From the NCBI GenBank assembly GCA_963701675.1, contig OY969623.1, forward strand, positions 5,270,001-5,334,000: 64,000 bases of DNA, written 5' to 3'. The notes under the pieces are model-generated. The model worked only from the letters and a program-made list of their open reading frames with translations, was not told the origin of the DNA and made no database searches. This stretch comes from G963701675 sp963701675. Lineage in GTDB: Bacteria > Planctomycetota > Planctomycetia > Gemmatales > Gemmataceae. Of this stretch, positions 25,493 through 34,359 are shown piece after piece (position 1 is the stretch's first letter; each line of letters opens with the position of its first letter). The translations under genes and the position numbers were made by a program.

Positions 25493-27242
25493 TCACACGG
25501 CTGCCGAGCCGGAAACATTGGCAACCGCCGAACCTTCCTCGCAAACGTTCTCGGTTCGTTGGGCTAGCAATTCACTTCCGTCCACGATGCTGTAGCTATA
25601 ACCCTGCTCGGTAAGAAAAAGCTGGCGATGATGAGCAAAGTCGAGCTCGCGCGTGTCTCGCGTTGCCAGAGTATAGAAGTGAGCGATCTCATTCCCCGTT
25701 TTCGGACGAAGAATTCGGCCCAAACGTTGTGCTTCTTCCTGCCGCGAACCAAACGTCCCTGACACCTGAATCAACACGTTGGCGTCGGGTAGGTCGAGCG
25801 CGAAATTGCCTACCTTTGACAAAATCAGATGCCTCAGCTCCCCTGAACGGAATTGGTTGTACAGAAGTTCCCGTTCGGAGCTGGCGGTCTGGCCCGTTAT
25901 GAGTGGAATCCCGAATCGTTTCTGCAGGTGTCGAAGTTGTTTCAAATACTGACCGATGACTAACACCCGATGCCCGGTGTAACGCTCCAGCAATCGCGCG
26001 ACGATTTCGTCCTTCGCTGGGTTTTCGCTGGCAATTCGGTATTTGTTGCGCCACTCCGCGACGGCGTATTCCATGCGCAGCGGCTCGGGAAGGGCAACGC
26101 GAACCTCCGTGCAGGTCGCTTCGGCAATCCATCCGCGCGATTCCAGTTCTCGCCAGGGTACGTCGTACTTTTTGGGTCCGATCAAGCTGAAAACGTCGGC
26201 TTCTCGGCCATCTTCCCGCACGAGAGTCGCCGTCAGCCCCAGGCGACGGCGCGCCTGGATTTGTGCCGTGACCCGAAACACCGGCGCCGGCAGCAAATGC
26301 ACTTCGTCGTAGATGATCAAGCCCCAATTGCGTTCATCGAACAATTTGAAGTGCGGGAAGTCCTCATTGCGATCCGGCCGATGCGTCAAAATCTGATAAG
26401 TGGCCAAGGTGATCGGGCCGATATTTTTGCTCTCCCCGGTGTACTCCGCGATGTCCTTTTCTGTAAGGTCGGTCTTGTCGAGAATCTCGCGGTGCCACTG
26501 TTTGACGGCCGTGATGCTCGTCGTGAGTATGAGCGTGGCGCGCTGTATCGCCGCAATCGAGGCGATGCCGACGATGGTTTTGCCCGCGCCGCACGGGAGA
26601 ACGATGACACCGCTGCCGCCGCGCACGTCGCCGCCGGCATAGTAGATGTCCGCCGCCTCACGCTGGTAATCGCGGACGTGAAACGGTAACCCGGAGCGCG
26701 CGATGCTCCGAAGACCCAGTGTAAGTGCGGCGCCTTCGGTGTAGCCGGCAAGGTCCATCCGCCGGATAGCCCACGGCAATGAGCGCCTGTTTCAAGACGC
26801 CACGGTGCGCGGGGTTAACGCGGAAGCTATTCCCGTCAATTGCTTCGGCCAGATACTCACGGACTTTGGGCTGCCGCGCCAGTTCCGCAAGCAGTGGCCG
26901 ATCCGTGCAGCTCAGCCGCAGGTGTTCACCGTCTTTCTCCAGTCGAACCCGGCCATACCGGCTAACCTGGTCGGCAATGTCCGTCGCCAGACTGCCCGGC
27001 AACGGAAACTTGCTGTAGCGCGAAAGCACATCAACCATCGCGGCCGCGGTCATCCCGGTCGCGGCGGCGTTCCATAACGAAAGCGATGTCAGCCGGTAGG
27101 TGTGGACATGCTCCGGGCTCTTTTCCAACTCGGCAAACGGCGCCAACGCGTCGCGCGCCTCCGCATAGCGCGGATTATCGACTTCCACCAGGATCGAGCG
27201 ATCACCCTGAACGATCAGCGGATTCGCCGGGTCGTAATGCAT
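25493..27242 (-). CDS. XPB/Ssl2-type DNA helicase (one internal frameshift)
   Basis: The coding capacity is split between two overlapping frames that join into a ~580-residue protein. The N-terminal frame (from ATG 27242) has the XPB N-domain opening LIVQGDRSILVEVDNPRY. The C-terminal frame holds Walker A VLPCGAGKTIVG, DEVH (IIYDEVHLLPA), GLTATLVREDGRE with the XPB-specific RED motif, and motif VI QEEAQRLGRILRP. The frames meet around 26753-26760, where GATGGAC would be in frame as GATGAC (one extra G). XPB is a 3'-5' helicase of repair and transcription. The single extra base may be an assembly error or a fresh mutation. Confidence 0.85.
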
Positions 27243-27407
27243 TTATAGATATAGAGTTACGGCAAGGCGTAGTGTTGGTTGTCAATGCCGAAACTTCAAG
27301 TTTAGACGGTTGCGGCACGGGTCGCAAGGCGAAGTGAGGCGTATTGATCCATGTACCTTCATTTTGTTAAGGCATTCATTCGTTAAGCGAGGGTTCGCGG
27401 ATAAGGT

Positions 27408-27437
27408 TTGTCACGATGCACGGGCAAGACATATCAT
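27408..27437 (+). promoter_or_regulatory. Candidate sigma-70 promoter for the fmd operon
   Basis: TTGTCA at 27408-27413 and TATCAT at 27432-27437 are separated by 18 bases and lie 37 bases before the fmdD ATG. The surrounding ~230 bp is the divergent intergenic region with the XPB helicase. The match is by eye only. Confidence 0.35.
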
Positions 27438-27473
27438 GGACAGTAGGCGCGAAGTGAGAGAGTGAACGGATTT

Positions 27474-27830
27474 ATGTCAGCAAAGCGTTTCATCATGAAT
27501 GTCGGGCGTACGACCAAGCAAGGTCAGCAAATCAACATTGGCAAGGACAGTCCCGAGTATCAGGCCATTGTCGGCACCATCACAATGCACCCGGAAGATA
27601 TGAAAGAAGTGGGAATCACTTCCGGTGGCAGCGTGCGGGTGCGAAGTAACAACGGCGAAGTTATCTTTCTCTGCCGCGAGGGAAAGGTTCCGCAAGGCAT
27701 GATCTTCGTGCCGTATGGTCCGCCGACTTGTCGACTCATGGGGCAAACGACGGATGGAACGGGAATGCCTACGTCGAAGGGCTGGGAAGTAGAGGTCGAA
27801 CCCATTGTCGTTGAATCGAATGGAGAGTGA
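27474..27830 (+). CDS. fmdD: Formylmethanofuran dehydrogenase subunit D
   Basis: About 118 residues: a molybdopterin-dinucleotide-binding domain of the FmdD/FwdD type (HPEDMKEVGITSGGSVRVRS, then FVPYGPPTCRLMG). In archaeal enzymes this subunit completes the binding site of the tungsten or molybdenum pterin next to FmdB. Methylotrophic bacteria with the hydrolytic Fhc complex lack a functional equivalent, so its presence suggests a metal-bearing enzyme here. First gene of the operon. ATG 27474 is preferred; GTG 27462 is an in-frame alternative. Confidence 0.88.
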   Translation: MSAKRFIMNVGRTTKQGQQINIGKDSPEYQAIVGTITMHPEDMKEVGITSGGSVRVRSNNGEVIFLCREGKVPQGMIFVPYGPPTCRLMGQTTDGTGMPTSKGWEVEVEPIVVESNGE

Positions 27831-27831
27831 A

Positions 27832-27978
27832 ATGAAGTCTGGAGACCCCGCGGAGGTCCTGGCACTGCCGCTTGTCGACGAAGCCAGAGATGCTGCACGC
27901 CCCTGGGAATTGATTGAGGGTGGGCGTTACAGGCCGCGCCGAATTCGCGGGAGTTTTCACGGTCGGGAGCTTGGCTGA
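27832..27978 (+). CDS. 48-residue small protein inside the fmd operon
   Basis: A short frame starting at ATG 27832, one base after the fmdD stop, with GGAG 6 bases upstream of the start. The first half is acidic; the second half reads PWELIEGGRYRPRRIRGSFH, a basic, Arg-rich segment ending GRELG. I do not recognise a defined family. The strong ribosome site, tight coupling to fmdD and distinctive motif argue for a real gene. fmdB starts 60 bases downstream. Confidence 0.55.
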   Translation: MKSGDPAEVLALPLVDEARDAARPWELIEGGRYRPRRIRGSFHGRELG

Positions 27979-28037
27979 ACTTTCGTGGCGCCACCCAGTT
28001 CGGGTGAGAAGCAAGTCGATTGAACTAAGGGAATGCC

Positions 28038-29390
28038 GTGAGTCGAACCGTTGTAAAGAACGCGTCGTGCACTTTCTGTGGGTGCGTTTGCGACGACATC
28101 GAACTGCACGCCGAAGGCGAGCGTATCGTCGAGACCAAACGCGCGTGTAGCTTAGGCGAGGCCTGGTTCAAGAATCACACGGCCGAGCGCCTCTACCCCG
28201 ATGCGCAAATCGATGGGAAACCGGCGACGGTCGATGCGGCCGTCGAGGTGGCGGCTGAGTACCTGTACCAGGCAAACATGCCGTTGGTCTACGGGCTTAG
28301 CAACATCACCTGTGAAGCTCAGCGGGAGGCCGTGTTTCTGACCGAAATGATCGGCGGCGTAATCGATAGTCATACATCGCTCTGACACGGTCCAACGGAG
28401 ATCGCCGCCCAGTTGGGTGGTAAAGTGACTTGTACTCTGGGCGAAGTCAAGAATCGGGCTGATCTCATCATTTATTGGGGCGGCAATCCGGCCGAGTGTC
28501 ACCCACGCCATTTCACGAAATACACCATCATGCAGAAAGGTAAGTTCGTCCCCACGGGGCGAAAAGCCCGCACGATGATCTTGGTTGACATCCGTGAAAC
28601 TCCCAGCGCCAAAGCGGCGGATATCTTTCTTCAAATCAGGCCGGGCAAGGATTTCGAGCTCGTCACCGCGCTTCGGGCATTGCTAAAGCAACAGCCCGTT
28701 CATCCGCAACGGGCCGCAGAAACCGGGCTGACGCTCGAACAGTTGCAGGATCTTGTCGACCGAATGAAGAAGGCCCGGTTTGGGGTGATCTTTTTCGGCA
28801 TGGGCCTGTCGATGACACGCGGGAAGCACATGAATTCCGCCGCTGTACTGGCCCTCGCGGCGGAAATGAATGCGTTCACGAAGTTCGTGGCGATGCCCAT
28901 GCGCGGGCACGGCAACGTGACCGGCGCGGATGTGGTGCTTCGGTACACAACCGGCTATCCGTTCGGCATCAACATGTGCCGTGGCTACCCGCGGTTCAAC
29001 CCGGGCGAGTTTTCCACGGTCGACCTGTTGGTTCGAGGAGACAATGACGCTGCCCTGGTCCTGGGCGCCGATCCGGGAGCTACCATGCCGCAACCGGGGA
29101 TCGAACACCTGGCACGAATTCCGACTATTGTGCTCGATCCGAAAGTGACACATACGAGTCGATTGGCCCGCGTTCATATTACGACAGCGGCCACGGGGAT
29201 TAGCGCTCCCGGTACCGTCTACCGTATGGACGAGATTCCCCTCCCCTTGCGGCCCGCACTTCAATCGCCTTATCCAACCGATGAAGACGTAATCCGTCGA
29301 ATCCGGCAAGCCGTTGCAAGAAAGCCCGCGTGGCGACCTGCCTTAAATGGCAGTGCTCCGAGTGCATCGGGAATCGCGCCGAAAATGTGA
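28038..29390 (+). CDS. fmdB: Formylmethanofuran dehydrogenase subunit B, probable selenoprotein (UGA at codon 116)
   Basis: The catalytic molybdopterin subunit, about 450 residues when UGA 28383-28385 is read through. GTG 28038 follows AAGGGA. The N-terminus has CTFCGCVCDD plus a fourth Cys in RACSLGEAW, a [4Fe-4S] motif. Reading stops at UGA after VIDSHTSL and resumes unchanged with HGPTEIAAQLGG. In archaeal FwdB/FmdB, and likewise in formate dehydrogenase FdhF, this exact position before HGP is the active-site Cys or selenocysteine that ligates the metal. Downstream sequence remains homologous to FmdB (YWGGNPAECHPRH, GADPGATMPQ). Selenocysteine decoding is the simplest reading; a nonsense mutation is the alternative. 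Followed 19 bases later by fmdA. Confidence 0.85.
28383..28419 (+). promoter_or_regulatory. UGA-Sec codon and candidate bacterial SECIS hairpin of fmdB
   Basis: UGA is at 28383-28385. Directly after it CCAAC (28392-28396) can pair with GTTGG (28412-28416), with an outer CAC/GTG (28386-28388 with 28417-28419) and inner GG/CC pairs. The apical loop spans about 28399-28408. Position just downstream of the UGA fits a bacterial SECIS element read by SelB. The fold is hand-drawn and the loop is not a canonical match. Confidence 0.5.
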
Positions 29391-29409
29391 CTGGGAGAAT
29401 GCGAGACCG

Positions 29410-31034
29410 ATGCTGCGGATAACCGGAGGCAAAGTTTACGATCCCGCCAATGGTGTCAACGGCGTTGTGCAGGAGGTGTGCATCTCGAATGGACGGATAG
29501 TGTCCAACGTCAACGGGGGACGCACGCTTGATGCCACCGGAATGATCGTTTTCCCCGGCGGCGTGGACATTCACACTCACGTCGCCGGCGGGGCTTTGAA
29601 TTTCGCTCGTGGCCTGACTCCGGAAAACCAGCGGGCGGCCGCCCCTTTTCTCCATACCCCGGAGCGACGTGCAGGCCTTGGCGGACCCACGCCAACCACG
29701 TTTGCCACCGGCTACCTATACGCAGGCATGGGCTACACGACGGTGATGGAAGCGGCCGTCCCCATTCTTAGCGCGAAGCACACCCACGAAGAACTCCGCG
29801 ACACGCCGATTGTCGATAAGGCGTGTTACGCGCTCATGGCCAACAATGAAATCTTGCTCGACCTGTTAGAAGCCGGCGACACCGAGCGCGCCAAACACGT
29901 CGTCGCCTGGTTTGTTTGGGCGGCGAAAACCTACGGCGTGAAGGCCGTCAATCCCGGCGGCGTCGCCGCCTGGAAGTGGGGTAAGGATGCAAAAATCCTC
30001 TCCGAGCCGGTCGAAGGCTACAGCAAAGTGACCCCGGCCAAGATCGTGGCGAATCTCGCACGCATCGTTGACGAACTCGGTCTACCTCATCCGCTGCACC
30101 TCCATTGCAACAACCTGGGCGCGCCGGGAAACGTGGGCACAACCCTGGAAACGATGCAGGTGCTTGAAGGTTGCCGGGCGCATTTGGCTCACTTGCAGTT
30201 CCACGCCTATGGCGGTGACGATTGGCACACGATGCGCTCCGAGTCCGTCAGACTCGCGGAAGCCTTCAATCGCCAACCGAATCTGACCACCGACGCCGGC
30301 GCGGTGTTGTTCGGCAACGCCGTCACGATCACCGCGGACGGCCCCTGGCAACACTTGCTTTATCAACTCACCGGTCGCAAATGGGGCAATCTCGATGTGG
30401 AAAATGAAACAGGGTGCGGCATCGTGCCCTATACGTACAAGGGAAGCAACCTGGTGAACGCGGTGCAGTGGGCCGTGGGGCTGGAATTGCTACTGCTTAT
30501 CGATGACCCATGGCGCGTTTTCTTAACGACCGACCATCCGAACGGAGCGTGTTTCTGGCGGTACCCAGAGATCATTCATTTGTTGATGAATGCGGATCAT
30601 CGCCGAGAGTGCGTCAAGAAACTTCCGGCCAAGGCTTTGAAGCGCATCGTTCTTGCCGATCTAGATCGGGAATACACGCTTTACGAAATTGCGATCATCA
30701 CGTCGGCGGGCCCGCACGCGCCTTAGGGCTATCGCAAAAAGGACATTTGGGAGTGGGCGCCGATGCCGATGTCGCTATCTACAACGAAAATCCGGACGGA
30801 GTGCTCACGTTTCGGTATCCGCGCTATGTGATCAAGGGCGGTGAGATCGTCGTTGAGGAAGGCGACATTCGCAATGTCACGGACGGCCGCGAGTTCATCT
30901 CGCGGCCCACTTTCGATTCGCAGATCGAGGATTACTTGCGGCCGTTGTTTCAGCAGTACTACACGATGTCGTTTGATAACTATCCCGTCGAATTGCACCG
31001 GCTCGAACGACATGAGATTCGCGAATGCAATTAA
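29410..31034 (+). CDS. fmdA: Formylmethanofuran dehydrogenase subunit A (one internal frameshift)
   Basis: An amidohydrolase-fold subunit with a binuclear zinc centre, which in archaea handles formyl-methanofuran/formate hydrolysis. Seen: GGVDIHTHVAGG (zinc His pair), YGVKAVNPGGVAAWKWG (Lys that becomes carboxylated), HLHCNNLG and HLQFHAYGG (His ligands), TTDHPNGACFWRYP (catalytic Asp). The frame from ATG 29410 ends prematurely at 30726; the remaining ~105 residues (GVGADADVAIYN onward) are in another frame. One missing base near 30710-30718 explains it. The last 10 bases overlap fmdC. Confidence 0.85.
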
Positions 31035-31831
31035 CGTTGAAGCACGAGCCGTCGGTTCCTCTCGAGGCGGAGGTCATTTCGCCCGATGTGATGGCGCCGC
31101 TGCAGCATGACGCCATTCGGTCACTCCCCGTTTTTCTCGGAAAGCGCCAATGTCGCCTGGACGATTTTTTCGAGGTCGAGGGTGAGGGCACTGAGCACGT
31201 TGCGATTCAGGGAGATTTATCCAAGGTCAAGTGGATTGGCAGAGGAATGACGCGGGGACGCATCACGATTGACGGCAGTGTCGGGATGCACCTGGGCGCC
31301 TATATGCGCGGCGGCACAATCGAGGTTGCGGGAGACGCCTCGGATTGGGTCGGCGCCGAGATGCGCGGGGGCGTGATTCATGTTCGGGGCAACGCCGGGG
31401 GACAAGTCGGGGCGGCCTACCGCGGAAGTCTGTCGGGAATGAACGAAGGGACCATCCTGATCGAAGGCTCGGCAGGGCTTGAAGTCGGCATGCGGATGCG
31501 GCGGGGGATCATTGTCGTCAAAGGACTGGTACGCGACTTTGCCGGCCTCCAAATGAAGGGCGGCACCATTGTCTTGCTTGGCGGCGCCGAACTGCGCACC
31601 GGGGCCTGGATGGTCCGGGGCACTATCGTATCGTTGTTGCCGATTGAACTCTTACCAACTTTCGCGTTCGGGTGCCGCTATCAACCCACATTTCTTCGCT
31701 TGTATGCCAAACACCTACAAACTTTGGGCGTGTCCATTCTGCAGGAGGGAGGCGAATTTGAACGATACGTGGGCGATACGTCAGTTCCGGGTAAAGGCGA
31801 GATTCTGATATGGAAAGCGCCCACCCAATGA
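31025..31831 (+). CDS. fmdC: Formylmethanofuran dehydrogenase subunit C
   Basis: 268 residues with the repeating Gly-rich beta-helix of the GltB-C-like FmdC/FhcC family: repeats such as GSVGMHLGAYMRGG, GDASDWVGAEMRGG, GNAGGQVGAAYRG and GSAGLEVGMRMRRG. FmdC holds the complex together around subunits A and B. ATG 31025 overlaps the end of fmdA by 10 bases, showing translational coupling. It ends the operon and converges with the PHP-domain gene. No ftr (formyltransferase) gene follows. Confidence 0.93.
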   Translation: MQLTLKHEPSVPLEAEVISPDVMAPLQHDAIRSLPVFLGKRQCRLDDFFEVEGEGTEHVAIQGDLSKVKWIGRGMTRGRITIDGSVGMHLGAYMRGGTIEVAGDASDWVGAEMRGGVIHVRGNAGGQVGAAYRGSLSGMNEGTILIEGSAGLEVGMRMRRGIIVVKGLVRDFAGLQMKGGTIVLLGGAELRTGAWMVRGTIVSLLPIELLPTFAFGCRYQPTFLRLYAKHLQTLGVSILQEGGEFERYVGDTSVPGKGEILIWKAPTQ

Positions 31832-31838
31832 CAGGTCA

Positions 31839-32582
31839 TCACACGACGGCGGGTTCTTTCATCGGCAGCACGCTCATTAATACCTGATCCGCGCAAACGC
31901 GCAGATCGTCAGAACGTGCCTCGCCAAAGTTGTCACGTACCCACTGGAAACCGGCCGATAACCCCGAACATCGTTTCAAATTATGGGAGTCAGTTGACAG
32001 AACAGCGTTCGGATACGAACGAAGGATCGCTTCGCCGGCCGTTTTCGGCGCCGGACCGTGGTTTCCGAGCAAGGAATCCACGGTAACCTGCACCCAGGCG
32101 CCGGCGTCCACCAACGCTTTCAATAGAGACGGGTCTTTCCAAAAGTAATCGTGCCGTTCAGGATGTGCGAGAATGGCCGTCATTCCCTGTGCGCGGATCC
32201 ATTGGAGCAACTCGACGGCGTCCGGCGGGTATTGCGCCCGTGCCCAGTTAAACTCCAAGAGCGTGAACGACCGCCCGTCGCCCAAATGGCAGTACACTCC
32301 GGCCTCAAACTCTCGACGGTACACGGTGGTGTCGGTGACTTGGATTTCGGAACCGGGCAAGATGGTGACAGGAATCTTCGCCGACTTAAGCTCCTTGTTA
32401 AGTTGCGCCACCCGCGGCAACACATCGGCTCTTAGCAGGCGAATGTAGCGATGGCAATGCGGAGTGGCGAAGACGTGGGTAACGCCGTCCGCCACGTAGA
32501 ACCGCGCCATGGCCAACGCCTCCTCCAGCGACGTGGCGCCGTCATCGACGTTCGGAAGAATGTGACAGTGAAGATCAACCAT
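31839..32582 (-). CDS. PHP-domain tyrosine phosphatase, CpsB/CapC type
   Basis: 247 residues. It starts MVDLHCHILPNVDDGA, and continues with FATPHCHRYIR, LPGSEIQV, LAHPERHDYF and STDSHNLKR, which are the metal-binding His/Asp motifs of PHP phosphatases. CpsB/CapC enzymes remove phosphate from tyrosine kinases that control polysaccharide export. ATG 32582 is chosen because the HxH motif must be N-terminal. No polysaccharide gene is adjacent, so its target is open. 29 bases separate it from the upstream ParB-like gene. Confidence 0.88.
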   Translation of the reverse strand: MVDLHCHILPNVDDGATSLEEALAMARFYVADGVTHVFATPHCHRYIRLLRADVLPRVAQLNKELKSAKIPVTILPGSEIQVTDTTVYRREFEAGVYCHLGDGRSFTLLEFNWARAQYPPDAVELLQWIRAQGMTAILAHPERHDYFWKDPSLLKALVDAGAWVQVTVDSLLGNHGPAPKTAGEAILRSYPNAVLSTDSHNLKRCSGLSAGFQWVRDNFGEARSDDLRVCADQVLMSVLPMKEPAVV

Positions 32583-32611
32583 AACAGCCGAACGTCGTCC
32601 TTTCTGTAGGT

Positions 32612-33118
32612 TCACGTTTTGCGTGGAGGCAACCAGTGAATGAGATCCAATAAGCTGTCGGGGTCCAAGGGGCCGCACACGTTCCAGAGCGTCACGTCAA
32701 AAGGCACGGGATTTAGCGTCAGTGCCGAGAGCCGATGGTTACGATCCAGGATGAAGTACTGATTGTCGGGCAGGGCATAGGTGGGAACGTCAAACTTGAT
32801 AACGTCCTTTTGGTTACGGAACGCATCAACGTATTCCTGGAGGTCTCCGCGGCGTTCTTCATTGAGTATCTGTATGGCCTTGGGAACATCCGTCAAACAC
32901 ATCGGAACCGCTTCCACGTGATCGTACGCAACTTCATCACCCTTTTTTCCGATGTACCAGGGCATGAAGCACCGCCCTAGATCCGACGGCGACTGGATGT
33001 GGACCAACTCGATCGGCCATTTCTCTTTCAAGAACCGGTCCCAGTTGAAGCCAACACGAATGACATCGCGAAAGGCTTTGTCGAACCTAGTCGGTGACGG
33101 TGGCTTGACTGTTGACAC
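32612..33118 (-). CDS. ParB/sulfiredoxin-fold-like hypothetical protein
   Basis: 168 residues. The segment YALPDNQYFILDRNHRLSAL looks like the D-x-N/G-H-R loop of ParB-like nuclease-fold domains, but the rest is not close to classic ParB. GTG 33118 is preceded by GGAGGG 10 bases upstream. It is probably co-transcribed with the downstream phosphatase. I can give only the fold suggestion. Confidence 0.6.
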   Translation of the reverse strand: MSTVKPPSPTRFDKAFRDVIRVGFNWDRFLKEKWPIELVHIQSPSDLGRCFMPWYIGKKGDEVAYDHVEAVPMCLTDVPKAIQILNEERRGDLQEYVDAFRNQKDVIKFDVPTYALPDNQYFILDRNHRLSALTLNPVPFDVTLWNVCGPLDPDSLLDLIHWLPPRKT

Positions 33119-33304
33119 AATTCATGGCCCTCCTGCGGAACCGGAAGCGTGTATTTCTGAAATCGTCGAAACGCATTGAGTCCATAGCAAACGATGTGCC
33201 GTAGGGAACGGCCGCTCGTTCGCCAAGCAAATCGGGTTGCGCTTCTCCACCCGCGCCGGCCGATAACCAAGTGTAGCCCCGCAACGTTCCACTAGGGTTC
33301 GGCG

Positions 33305-33817
33305 ATGCCAGACGTTCCAACGGTAGGGGATCTGCAGATCGAACGCGATTTGCCGTATCAACGGCGAGAGTGGGTAATTGAACGCATCGGCTGGGCAGGG
33401 CTTTTGATCATTATCCTTGCCGCTCTGGTTGGCCTACTCGGCCGTGGGCCAATCAGCCGTACGACTCAAGTAAATGCCGATCAGACCGTTCGACTCGGAT
33501 ATGCTCGCTTTGCCCGCTATGGTGAACGCTGTCCGTTGCGGCTTGAGATTGTGGAAGATGCCGCCAAGCGGAATGAAATTACCGTGACAATAAATCAAGA
33601 GTATCTGAACGGACTCAAGTTGGTGCGTGTATCGCCGTCGCCCATACGGGAGGAGCCGAGCTTCGATACGCAGGTCTTCGTGTTTAGTTCGGCCGGGTCA
33701 AGCGGACCGATCACCATCACTTTTGATGTCGAACCAGAGAAACTGGGACTGAGATCAGGCGAGATTACCGTAGCTGGTCGGCCGAAACTATCGTTCACCC
33801 AATACGTATATCCTTGA
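33305..33817 (+). CDS. Single-pass membrane protein of unknown function
   Basis: 170 residues. A charged N-terminus, one hydrophobic helix (WAGLLIIILAALVGLLG, about residues 30-46), then a ~120-residue beta-rich outer domain containing VFVFSSAGSSGPITITFDVE. No known motif recognised. It is followed 16 bases later by a DUF421 gene; the two often-membrane products may act together. Confidence 0.65.
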   Translation: MPDVPTVGDLQIERDLPYQRREWVIERIGWAGLLIIILAALVGLLGRGPISRTTQVNADQTVRLGYARFARYGERCPLRLEIVEDAAKRNEITVTINQEYLNGLKLVRVSPSPIREEPSFDTQVFVFSSAGSSGPITITFDVEPEKLGLRSGEITVAGRPKLSFTQYVYP

Positions 33818-33833
33818 TAGGCGAGAAACGGCT

Positions 33834-34298
33834 ATGGATGCAGTATTTCGAGCGCTTGCCATCTACCTCTTCATTTGGCTCGTCTTTCGAATCGCCGGCA
33901 AGCGGACGTTGTCTGATATGACGAGCTTTGACTTCGTACTCCTTCTGATCATAAGCGAGACAACCCAAGTTGGGTTAACCGGCGACGACAAATCCCTGAC
34001 CAATTCGGTTGTGTTGATTGCCACGTTGGTAACCATTGACATCGCTTTGTCCTTGTGGAAGCAATGGTCTCCCAAGGTGGAGAAGATTATCGACGGGGTG
34101 CCGCTCGTCATTCTGGTAAATGGGGTGCCGTTGACGGATCGTTTGAAAAAGGAACGGATTGATATAGGGGACATATTGGATGCGGCGCGCGAGCGTCGAG
34201 GACTAGAGCGGCTTGAACAAATCAAATACGCGGTCTTGGAGCGTAATGGCTGCATCAGCATCATCCCTCAGGATGACATTTCACGTGGGACTTCCTAG
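33834..34298 (+). CDS. DUF421 / YetF-like membrane protein
   Basis: 154 residues. Three N-terminal helices with the family segment FRIAGKRTLSDMTSFDFVLL, then the soluble domain with DGVPLVILVNGVPL and the RERRGLERLEQIKYAVLERN stretch typical of YetF/DUF421 proteins. Function in the family is poorly known (spore and envelope roles in Bacillus). It shares a transcript with the preceding membrane protein. Confidence 0.82.
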   Translation: MDAVFRALAIYLFIWLVFRIAGKRTLSDMTSFDFVLLLIISETTQVGLTGDDKSLTNSVVLIATLVTIDIALSLWKQWSPKVEKIIDGVPLVILVNGVPLTDRLKKERIDIGDILDAARERRGLERLEQIKYAVLERNGCISIIPQDDISRGTS

Positions 34299-34359
34299 TT
34301 TGCCTTGATTCGGGCAACGTTGGCCGTGCGCACGCACTGTTGACACGATTGAGCGGCAC

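Noticed and set aside
27243..27300. Promoter for the XPB operon based on a minus-strand TTGACA
   Set aside because: No suitable -10 element lies 16-18 bases downstream, so I did not list it.
28038..29390. Two separate genes or a nonsense-mutated pseudogene for fmdB
   Set aside because: The only break is a UGA at the known Cys/Sec position, the frame is unchanged, and flanking motifs are intact; selenocysteine fits better.
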